From positions 52,552,761-52,616,760 of the forward strand of contig OX365950.1 in the NCBI GenBank assembly GCA_947247005.1: a DNA stretch of 64,000 nt. Reading direction: 5' to 3'. The notes below the pieces were generated by a model. That model did not search any database. It was given only the letters and a program-made list of their open reading frames with translations, and had not been told where the DNA came from. The translations under genes were made by a program, and so were the position numbers. Numbering within the stretch: the first letter of the stretch is position 1; every line of letters begins with the position of its first letter. The stretch is from Spisula solida (taxonomy: Eukaryota; Mollusca; Bivalvia; Venerida; Mactridae). Positions 1 to 10,400 of this stretch are shown here, one piece after another.

Positions 1-299
1 ATTCCGCCAATCGCTTGGTACTTGTCCGGTATCATATGACTGTTGGAAGATGACAGATATTATTGGGGCCACTTCCTTAGCCAGCATCTTCAATATCCTA
101 GTTGACAGTAGATAAGGGCCTGCTGCCTTTGAAGGATTTAGGTTATGCAGTAGTTTCTCAATGTCAGGGGCGGTGAAGGAGATATCAGGCATGGGATCTG
201 TTGGGGCCGTCCATCTTGGGTAACTGGCCGTCGGGTTCCCTGGTAAACACTGATGTATATTGGTTGTTGAGAGCATTGGCATTTTCGGCAGGTTCACTT

Positions 300-830
300 A
301 GGATAAATCTCTCATTAGACCTCATTTAGAATATGCGTCGCCTGTGTGGTCTCCTGGACTCAAAAAACACATCATATCTGTAGAAAATGTACAAAGGAGG
401 GCAACTAGAATGGTAAAATCTATTTCAAAAATGTCTTATAAAATGAGACTCTTAAAACTAGGAATCCCAACATTAGAATACAGAAGGGCAAGAGCAGACA
501 TTATACAAGTTTATAAAATTTTAAAAGAGATTGATATTGTAGAAAAGGATAAATGTTCACAATGCTAAACCAGAGTAATTCAAGAGGTCATGATAATAAA
601 CTGTTCAAAAAAGGGGCCTTACTAAAACAAGACTTGGTACATTCAGTTATAGAGTTGTAAACATATAGAATAAACTACCCCTAGAGGTTATAAATGCACC
701 AACAGTTAACTGTTTCAAATCTAGATTAAATAAACTATGGAAAGTAGACAACAAATTTGATGCAGACTGCTATAAATAAAAGCAAAAAAGGGTCAGTACT
801 TCGGGCAGGGTCTATATAAATAAATATGAC
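300..830 (+). pseudogene. LINE reverse-transcriptase C-terminal fragment
   Basis: The plus-strand reading gives LIRPHLEYASPVWSPGLKKH, then ENVQRRATRMV and LGIPTLEYRRARADIIQVYK. This is the thumb/C-terminal region of CR1/L2/Jockey-type LINE ORF2, where Y-A-x-P-V-W and E-x-V-Q-R-R-A-T are hallmarks. An in-frame stop falls at 566-568, and shifted frames continue the homology to roughly 780 (PLEVINAPTVNCFKS-like reading). It is a 5'-truncated copy inserted into the minus-strand LINE. The 3' limit is uncertain, and 830-1075 is AT-rich sequence that I cannot assign. Confidence 0.75.
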
Positions 831-1352
831 TAAGGCATGTAAATAGTTTTAGAGTAGCCTTCATAGGACATTATATATGAAAGCTAAGTTTTTAAAGTGT
901 GAATCAAGTAAGAAACACATATGACTTTATATGAGTTTTAAATATATGCGAGAAGACAGTTGTGTGTAAAAAAGTGAAAAAATAAAATATCAAGTGCGGA
1001 ACCGGAAAAAATAAAATTGAAAACAAAAGAAAAGTGAAAAAACGACCAACAAAAACTACATAGTCTCGGAAATTCATGAACTTCATGAACTTCATGATGT
1101 TGTCGTTTGATTTCAGAACTGGTATGTTGCTCTGTCCAGATTTTTTCTGTTTGATGTAGGAGTAGAATTTCTTGGGGTTCTCAGTGACGTTGTTGTCGAA
1201 ATAATCACGATGGGCTTTAACAATAGCATCTTTTACTAGTTTACTAAGTTTCAGATATCTCTTCCATTGATAACTACTGCGGTTGTGTTTTCCCCGGTTC
1301 CAGGATCGTTTCTTCTGCTGACATAGTCGTTTTATTTCCGGAGTGAACCAAG

Positions 1353-1813
1353 GTAGTGTAACGGTTGTTGGGTGCATAAAGGGAGGTAATTGGATAATTA
1401 TGCACAAAGTAAACTCTGTAGGTTGTTATGAGAGTAGAATGGCATATATAAGGCCAACAAATCACCGTTAGTGGTGAGCTAGCTTTCCAATGACGGGATT
1501 TGTTGGTGTCTGTCCGTCCGACACGTTACAAATGGTGGCAGCGGTGGGATGAAGTCAACTGCCAGACCGGAGTTGCCTCACCCACGTATTTCCCAGGCCA
1601 AATCTCGGGACGAGATTTCTCGGAGGGGGAAGTAATGTAACGGTTGTTGGATGCATAAAGGGAGGTGATTGGATAATTATGCACAAAGTAAACTCTGTAG
1701 GTTGTTATGAGAGTAGAATGGCATATATAAGGCCAACAAATCACCCTTAGTGGTGAGCTATCTTTTCACTGACGTGATTTGTTGGTGTCTGTCCGTCCGA
1801 CACGTTACAGTAG
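1353..1813 (+). mobile_element. Miniature LTR retroelement (TRIM) with paired 174-base LTRs
   Basis: Two direct repeats, 1357-1530 and 1636-1809, are each 174 bases and differ at only about seven positions. Both begin TGTAACGG and end CGTTACA, as LTRs do (TG...CA). Each contains a TATATAAGG box. The internal part is only 105 bases. It starts with a primer-binding-site-like TGGTGGCAGCGGTGGGAT at 1533-1550 and ends with a purine-rich CGGAGGGGGAAG at 1621-1632, next to the 3' LTR. A 4-base target duplication GTAG flanks it (1353-1356 and 1810-1813). There is no coding capacity, so it must have been mobilised in trans, probably by a Gypsy-type element (inference from the 4-base duplication). Confidence 0.88.
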
Positions 1814-2327
1814 GTTCCAACGAGATGTTATTTTTTTCTGGGGGATGTGTTTTTCATGGATTTAGTTAACGTGTCTCTGAACAAGTTCCAATTATGCTCA
1901 ACTGTATTACCATATGGGTTTTCTGACAAGAATTTATCACTGAATTCGCACATATCTGCCTTCACACCATCAATGTTCCCTTTCTTGTACTGGAAGATCA
2001 TTAGATGCTATCTATAGTCTCGGATTATGATAACTCTTTTAAATTATGAAAACTCTCAAAATCAATATTTGTGTCAAAATGCCATGTTATAGAAATCGAT
2101 GGGTTTGCGATCGTTTCTGACCATACAAGGGAGATTACCCAAATTGCGCTGTACGGGCTAGAGTACGGCTCTGACCGGTGCTTAACGTATTCGCGAAAAC
2201 TGGTGTCACTAGATAGTAGATGTAAACAAATTCGAAATATCTTATTTAAAATGCTTTATTTTGCAGTAAATTGACTGGTGGAACTTTTATTCTCCTTACT
2301 GATCAGTTAAGCAAGTTATTTGCAACA

Positions 2328-5300
2328 ATGTCGAAGAATAACGAGGAGTATTTGAGCGCTGAGGAGCTCAGGAACCGACTTTATCACAGTCTTCGCGACA
2401 AGGGACTTGTCAATTCGATGAAGGTTTAAAACAATTGGTTATCTCAAAAATTAATAACTGTCATCGACTTTAATCAATGTAAATCTTGAAATTGTATCAA
2501 TTATTATTCAAAAACTCGTTCAACGATCTCTGTATGGCTTTTATTTATGATTGTGAATTTTTATTTTTTGCATGTTTCAACATGAATTTCCAAATGAATC
2601 TAATGATAATTTTGTGTGGAATTCATTTCCAAAGGTAGAGAAATGTCTTAAATTTGGAAAATAGTGTTGCGGTGTTGTATACGATGGTTGCTCAGTTTAG
2701 ATTAGTGGGTAGAGCACTACACTAGGAGTAGGAATGACTCAATGAGTTTAATCGCCACATGGAGCAATTTTCCCGTACATGTCCAAATGAAAACATATGA
2801 TTAAAAAAAAACAACAACTGAACAAGACATGGTAATACTAGATTTCAGCAAAGCGTTTGACACCGTACCACGTCGCAAACTCCTTCACAAACTCGAAAAC
2901 TATGGCATCCGAGGCGATATACTAACTTGGATTACCTCCTTCTTGACAGAACTAAAGCAAAGAGTCATCGTCGAAGGGGAAGCGTCAGCGACATGTACAG
3001 TGGGGAGCGGTGGCCTAGAGGTAGGGCGCGCGCTTCGGGATCGAGAGGTCCCGGGTTCAACCCCACGTCTGGACCACTGCTTAACTTCTCTGAGCACGAA
3101 TAACCCACATGCTCCATTCGACCAAGGTGAGAATTGGTACCTGTGAGGGCTGTGTCTAAACATGTTCGATAGTCCTGGGCGCCGAAGATCGATGTTGGCT
3201 GCACATCCACCAGGAGAGAAATAGTCTCCCCAGGGAGACTCGAACGTAGGTTTCCATAGGTAGCCCAATGAACAGGGGAAGTTTAAATGTCAAAGGGTGG
3301 CTGAACTGCTGGAAGCAGCCCTAGAAAATTGGTAACTTAACTTTTTCTTACCCCAAGGGACTGTATTAGGCCTGCTACTTCTTCTTCTTCTTCCGTGTAC
3401 TGAGCTGGGCACTTGATTGGTGTAATTAGTAACTAATAATTAATCCTATGATACTTTCAGATAGCAGTCATCCTTTGAAGCTCAATAAACACTAGAACTA
3501 GAAGGAAGATATTATTATTTATTTATGACTGCTAACCAATACTAACCAGCATGCCTACGCTAGAGTGCCCAGTGGACGGTTGCGACTGGAAATCGCAGGA
3601 CCTGGCAGCAGAATTTGCAGCTGGGCTCACTGCAACCCTGCAGATCCACGATCGGACCGCCCATCCAGCACAAGTACTAAAAGCTCCGCCAAAGCTGAAG
3701 TTAGACTCACCAGTGATTGGCACAGGATGCGACCCTGACCAATGGTCAATGGACCAATGGAAAAGTATTTCATCCTTTGAAGCTCAATAAACACTAGAAC
3801 TAGAAGGAAGATATTATTATTTATTTAATTAGCTCAACTTTATATGCATGGTGATGGTGTACAGAGTCAAAAATTTAAAATAGTCCAAAACTGATTAAAA
3901 CTATATACATGTACACAGCACTGATGTCTACTCATGTAGTCGGGTCTTCAAGGCGTCTAAACTTGGCGCCGAGACCGTCGAAGCTGGGAGGAGGTTCCAT
4001 TCAGGCACAGTCCTCACAAAGAATGTGCTGGCGAGGGTCTGGTCATGGACCCTTTCCTGGTAAAGGCAGTGTTGGCCACGTGTCCTGGCATCACTCTTGT
4101 GAAAGTATGCGTCTGCTGTGATGTCTACAAGCCCATTCTGTATTTTGTTCATCATGCACAGCCTGCTTTGTCTACGGCGACTCTCAAGGGACTCCCATTT
4201 CAGGTCTTTTAGCATATTCTAGACGCATCCTGGGGTCGTTGTTGAGTAGTCATTGTGGACAAATCGGGCTGCTCGGCGTTGTACTTGTTCAAGCCTCTTG
4301 ATGTGGTTGGCTTGGGTAGGATCCCATACCGTGGCCGCATTCTCAATGATGTAATGAACCATGGCTTTGTAGGAGGCTTCCTTGACTGGTGGCGTGCACT
4401 CCTTGATGTTTCGTCTCAGGAAACCTAGAGTCCTGTGTGCCTTTGTGGATATGCTGTTGATGTGGGAGTCCCAGGAAAGGTTGTTTGTCAGGGTCTTGTG
4501 TCATATAAATGACCTCCCCAAGAGTGTTAAATCACAAGTACGCTTATTTGCAGACGACTGTCTACTCTATCGTCAAATAAACTCCTATGCAGACCATCTA
4601 GCATTGCAAAAAGACCTCATCAGCCTGCAAGAATGGGCAGACAACTGGGGCATGAAATTTAATGCAACCAAATGCTATATCATGTCAATACATCGCTCTA
4701 AAGTCCCATCAATCTACAACTACACTTTAAATGGTCACATACTGAAACAAGTGCAGGACAATCCATACCTTGGAGTGCAAATCAGTGATAACCTAAAATG
4801 GACAACACACATAAACAAAATGTGCAATAAGGCCAGTAGCGTTCTAGGATTCATACGGAGGAACCTGAAGCACAGCAACAAGAACTTCAAGGAACAAGCG
4901 TACATCTCCCTCGTTCGTTCAATCCTTGATTATTCAAGCACCTCTGGAATCCCCATCTCCAAAAGGATATAGACAGAATTGAGAATGTACAAAGACGTGC
5001 TGCCAGATTTGCTTGTAATGACTACGAGGCGAAAAGCAGTGTCACACAAATGATGATACAACTAGGATGGAAGACGCTTAAGGAAAGTCGCCGAGATCAA
5101 CGCCTAGCATTTTTCCACAAGATCATCCATGACCTGGTGGCCGTCCCCGCTAATGACATCCTGGAACTAAACCAACGTCAACAAAGACACTCAAACTCCA
5201 AATCTGTAGTACAAAGTACTACAAACATCAAGTAACACTGACACTTATAAATATTCGTATGTGCCTCAAACTATCCGTGACTGGAACTCTTCACCAGACT

Positions 5301-7472
5301 CATTAGTGACTATTAAAGAAAATAAAACATTCAAAAGTGCCCTATCGGACTATAGACTAAATTCGTGCAAATAACATCAAGTTGCACACACACTCGAAGA
5401 CTTTTGCTCATTAGTGAGATACTTACGAGGATACTATACAGATACAGATACAAATATTTAGATGTTTATGCCTAGTCTAAATTAGGCCGTTGATTAGTTA
5501 GTGACAGCTGTAGTGAAATGTCATTCAGATTAATTTGTTAAGTGCAGATTTCCCAATGTGTAGTCTTAAACTCATATAAAGTACTATAAATTTGCTGCAA
5601 ACAGGTCAGCAATTAAAAACTTAAAAAAGCAGTTTTTTGTCTGGTGTTGGGTCCAAACCCACAACCACATAAAACAACACTAGTACACCTGCCTACTGGC
5701 ATATCAGTAAACTAACTGAGCAGCTTCAAGCTTTCTGAAATTGCATGCTGTCAACTCTACAATATAATAATAAAGTTCTGTATTTACCAATGATACACCC
5801 ATTAAGCCTTGGGCTCGTTTAATAAAACTTGTATGTATTGAGCACTCATGCAAGATCCTCTACGTATATATGGCACATTTTATTACCAGTTATTGACTGT
5901 TTTTAGAGCCAGCTTCGGACTAGTCTAGTCAGTGAATTGAAGAAATCTGTTCATGGAAAACTATCTATTGAAGACCTTGAGGTACCGGAGACAGGATCTC
6001 TCATACATCGGGCATCAAACTCATTGGTTGCAGACCATCTTCACAGTTGTAAATATGACTACACATACAGTGTATTCCTGCCAGAGTGTGGCATCGATAA
6101 AGCTAAGGTCAGTATGAGTTTATGAAATTTAAATTGCCATGTTTTTGTCTGATCTTCAATAGTGACTCAAAATTTAATTTACAAAAAATCACGAAAAGTT
6201 TACCTACTTGAATTAAGTGTTGCCTTGAAAAAATGGCAAAATAGTACTTGAATTTAACTGAAAATCTTTGAATTTAGACCGACAGTCTTGAATACCCATT
6301 AAAGTGTACTGATGTTTTCAAAAGAACTGCAAAAAATGAAATCAGAAAATCATAAATGTAGGGGCTTGTGTCATTGGAACATAATGAATCGAGCGCAATC
6401 CAGTATTCTAGTGTAGGACTTCTCATGTTTATCTAACATAAAGAGAGTGGTAATCATACAATATTATATTACCTGGATAAGTGTTAAGGAAAAATGTCTT
6501 GAAATACAAATTATACCTTGAAAGTCCTTGAATTTTGGTGTGAGAATTTTGTATGAACCTTGAATGAGGCATTTATTATTGGTTTGTTATATTCTCAACA
6601 TCTGACAGCAGTAGTTGGGCCGTCCTTAAAAAATTATTTGTTTGTGGTAACGCTACCTACCCATTGAAATGGCCCCCTACTCATTTTTTTTAGCCTAATT
6701 TTCCTTATATAACTATATAGACCCAATTGTTTTTTACAGGTTCCCCAAAAAGTATTTCTATACAAAAAAAATTTTGTCCTACCTACCCACCTTAAAAATC
6801 TTGGGTCGCATTACCACAAACAAACAAGTTTTTAAGGACAGCCTCAGTATTATTATTTATTAATGATATTGATCACTACTGGACTTGAACATATGGTGAA
6901 AGTATAAACATCGACTGATTGATCATTGAGTCTACTAACCAATACTATTGAGAAAAAGATCATTTATTATTTATAGTAAGAAAGATGGTAATTTACTCAA
7001 GTCTGTCAAGAGCAAATGTGTACCATTTTGTCTTCGTATCATATAGCTAATATGTAAATTTGTTTTCTATATTGCTACATGCATAATATCAAAAAAACGC
7101 AAATATTTGAAAATGTTCTCCTTTTTTTGCTAATTAATTTTGTCATAGATTCCATCTATGAGATAGCACCTTTAAAAGTGTAAATGCTCCGAACAGTAAT
7201 ATTTGAGAAAAAAATCAGTTTGAAATTTAAAATTGAACAATATCTGAGAAATACCTGCACTTTGAATTGGATATACATACTGGTGTTATTTGGTGTACCT
7301 GTGGAACTTGTGTGAGAGATAGTCTGTTACATTGTGTTATACCCATCATGTACGTGACAGGTTCGTTACTTTCTTACATTTATTGAATTTCCTATGATTT
7401 CAGATGCTTTCTAATGAAGATATTCTACAATTGTTGAAGATAAGCCCACAGTCGCGACTTTTTAAAAAGATG
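2328..7472 (+). CDS. OFD1: OFD1 exons 1-3 (LisH and dimerisation region)
   Basis: Exon 1 is 2328-2423 (residues 1-32), exon 2 is 5907-6107 (33-99), exon 3 is 7404-7472 (100-122); all end in phase 0. The LisH motif spans the exon 1/2 junction (EELRNRLYHSLRDKG followed by LRTSLVSELKK). LisH motifs mediate dimerisation and, in OFD1, centrosomal targeting. Acceptors are TTTTAG at 5901-5906 and TTTCAG before 7404; donors are GTTTAA, GTCAGT and GTGAAT. The exon 1 donor is weak. A possible acceptor TTTGCAG just before 2269 could start the exon holding the 5' UTR, but no upstream exon could be identified. Confidence 0.9.
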
Positions 7473-10400
7473 GTGAATATTTTGTTTGCAGCTTTGTTAT
7501 ATTCTGTGAATTCAACGAATATTCATGAAACTTTGTGTATTTTTATTTAATATTCATTCAGTTTGACTGTCTGTAGTGACAGTGACTGTGCTGAAAGTAG
7601 ACCACATGTTTATACAAACTATGTAGGCAGTGGTTTTTTTAGTTTTGGGGGGAAAGGGGTCAAGGCCCAAAGGTGGGGGGGAAATAAGCACACGGAAAAG
7701 CTGAAAGGGGAATTTTCACTTATTGTTAAATTCTCCTTAAATGCTTAGTATGATTGTACATGTATATTGGTGGTATTTTAAGCATGGGAGGTCAAATCAA
7801 ACCATTTCCTCCCATTCTGCATTTATTTATCAACACAAATTGCCTCATTTATGTGGGGAAAAATGAGCAAGATTCCAAGGGGAAAATTAAGCAAAACTTT
7901 GAGGGAAAAGTATAATTTCATATACTCTGCAGAGAGAGGAAAGAGGCCTTATGTCTCCGTATATTTTGGTAAACAAAACACTGGTAGGGATTTTGGTCTT
8001 GTCCTGCTGCTGATAAATTATATAGCCTTTGAGTATTTGAGGTCACGTCAGTATGTCATAGTGACCTTAGTTACAACATACAGCAACTACTACCGGTATT
8101 ATGAAACAGCTAATTGACTGCCAATCAGGTGCTTATTGTATAATCTCGGGTTTATACCGTTCTAATTGACTGCCAATCAGGTGCCTATTGTATCATCTAG
8201 GGTTTATACCGTACTAATTGACTGCCAATCAGGTGCCTATTGTATCATCTAGGGTTTATACCGTACTAATTGACTGCCAATCAGGTGCCTATTGTATCAT
8301 CTAGGGTTTATACCGTACTAATTGACTGCCAATCAGGTGCCTATTGTATCATCTAGGGTTTATACCGTACTAATTGACTGCCAATCAGGTGCCTATTGTA
8401 TCATCTAGGGTTTATGCCGTACAAATTGACTGCCTGTCAGGTGCCTATTGTATCATCTAGGGTTTATACCGTACTAATTGACTGCCAATCAGGTGCCTAT
8501 TGTATCATCTAGGGTTTATACCGTACTAATTGACTGCCAATCAGGTGCCTATTGTATTATCTAGGGTTTATACCGTACTAATTGACTGCCAATCAGGTGC
8601 CTATTGTATCATCTAGGGTTTATACCGTACTAATTGACTGCCAATCAGGTGCCTATTGTATCATCTAGGGTTTATACCGTACTAATTGACTGCCAATCAG
8701 GTGCCTATTGTATCATCTAGGGTTTATACCGTACTAATTGACTGCCAATCAGGTGCCTATTGTATCTTCTAGGGTTTATACCGTACTAATTGACTGCCAA
8801 TCAGGTGCCTATTGTATCATCTAGGGTTTATACCGTACTAATTGACTTCCAATCAGGTGCCTATTGTATCGTCTAGGGTTTATACCGTACTAATTGACTT
8901 CCAATCAGGTGCCTATTGTATCGTCTAGGGTTTATACCGTACTAATTGACTGCCTGTCAGGTGCCTATTGTATCATCTAGGGTTTATACCGTACTAATTG
9001 ACTTCCAATCAGGTGCCTATTGTATCATCTAGGGTTTATACCGTACTAATTGACTTCCAATCAGGTGCCTATTGTATTGTCGAGGGTTTATACCGTACTT
9101 ATTGACTGCCAATCAGGTGCCTATTGTATTGTCGAGGGTTTATACCGTACTTATTGACTGCCAATCAGGTGCCTATTGTATTGTCGAGGGTTTATACCGT
9201 ACTTATTGACTGCCAATCAGGTGTCTATTGTATCATCTAGGGTTTATACCGTACTAATTGACTGCCAATCAGGTGCCTATTGTATCATCTAGGGTTTATA
9301 CCGTACTAATTGACTGCCAATCAGGTGCCTATTGTATCATCTAGGGTTTATACCGTACTAATTGACTGCCAATCAGGTGTCTATTGTATCATCTAGGGTT
9401 TATACCGTACTAATTGACTGCCAATCAGGTGTCTATTGTATCATCTAGGGTTTATACCGTACTAATTGACTGCCAATCAGGTGTCTATTGTATCATCTAG
9501 GGTTTATACCGTACTAATTGACTGCCAATCAGGTGTCTATTGTATCATCTAGGGTTTATACCGTACTAATTGACTGCCAATCAGGTGTCTATTGTATCAT
9601 CTAGGGTTTATACCGTACTAATTGACTGCCAATCAGGTGTCTATTGTATCATCTAGGGTTTATACCGTACTAATTGACTGCCAATCAGGTGTCTATTGTA
9701 TCATCTAGGGTTTATACCGTACTAATTGACTGCCAATCAGGTGTCTATTGTATCATATAGGGTTTATACCGTACTAATTGACTGCCAATCAGGTGCCTAT
9801 TGTATCATCTAGGGTTTATACCGTACTAAATGTGTGAAGCTCTATTTTGTAGAACTAAATTATTTCTGTTGTACAAGTATATTATATAATTCCACAGGCC
9901 TAAGAAATTATGTCACAAAATACAGAGTTTTGACATCCCCAATTTTTTGCTCTATTGCTATACAAGTTCTCATGTATAGTAAAAGAGTGAAAAATTGGCG
10001 AGTTCAAAACTCTGTATTTTGTGATATAATTGCTTAGGCCTGTTTTAAGTCATGTGTTGATTTGTGTATGTTTGATATTTCAGACTGTTGATCACCCAGG
10101 ACGATCTAGGAAAGGGTTTCTATGGCAACTGTTGAGTGAACTTTGTGCACTACACAGTCAGTCCAGTCTCACAGCTTCAACACAAACAGATCTGATTAAA
10201 GTTGCTACTGTCTCTACTCTAGGTATGCTTTGCTTTAGTCGTCATTCTGTGTAACCGTCAGACTTAAAGATTTCTGGTTAAATCTAATGAAGTTTTGTTC
10301 TAAGAAGACCAATGCAATAACTCTGTTTATGAAGTATTAGACTGAAATTTCGTAATTATGATAAATAAGGCTAAGTAAAGGATAGGTAAGTCTGGTATAT

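Larger units (their letters stand above)
1..2010 (-). pseudogene. Degenerate LINE ORF2 (minus strand), interrupted and running off the window
   Basis: On the minus strand three pieces read as one LINE ORF2. Bases 2010-1811 give the end of the endonuclease and the following linker. Bases 1352 to about 1075 give PWFTPEIKRLCQQKKRSWN through to YSYIKQKKSG, the usual linker between endonuclease and reverse transcriptase. Bases about 299-1 give ENANALNNQYTSVFTREP, the segment just before the RT core, with frameshifts. The RT core lies beyond base 1. Two insertions split it: a TRIM at 1357-1809 and a plus-strand LINE end from about 300. Removing the TRIM and one GTAG restores RWNLPWFTPE across the junction. 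The family is a LINE with APE-type endonuclease; the exact clade cannot be named from this fragment. It is inactive. Confidence 0.75.
2822..5460 (+). pseudogene. 5'-truncated CR1/Jockey-like LINE ORF2, split by later insertions
   Basis: The plus-strand pieces read as one reverse transcriptase. Bases 2829-2995 give VILDFSKAFDTVPRRKLLHK and onward; 3341-3375 give PQGTVLGLLL; 4495-4972 give CHINDLPKSV, LFADDCLLY (the F-A-D-D catalytic box near 4550), then YLGVQISDNLKW and later thumb motifs. Shifted frames to about 5390 give ENVQRRAARF, LGWKTLKESRRDQRLAFF and RDWNS. The 3' end is a GATACA-type short repeat near 5440-5460, typical of CR1/L2/Jockey tails. The gaps are a SINE (about 2996-3338) and a composite insertion (about 3380-4494). 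Stops and frameshifts show it is dead. It lies in OFD1 intron 1. Confidence 0.85.

Noticed and set aside
904..1744. Minus-strand ORFs containing MICWPYICHSTLITTYRVYF
   Set aside because: These are translations of the two LTRs of the TRIM, duplicated because the LTRs are.
1..5460. A functional reverse transcriptase
   Set aside because: All RT pieces are truncated, interrupted and frameshifted; none has endonuclease plus complete RT.
8111..9826. Possible CRISPR array
   Set aside because: Units are head-to-tail without unique spacers, and the context is an animal intron.
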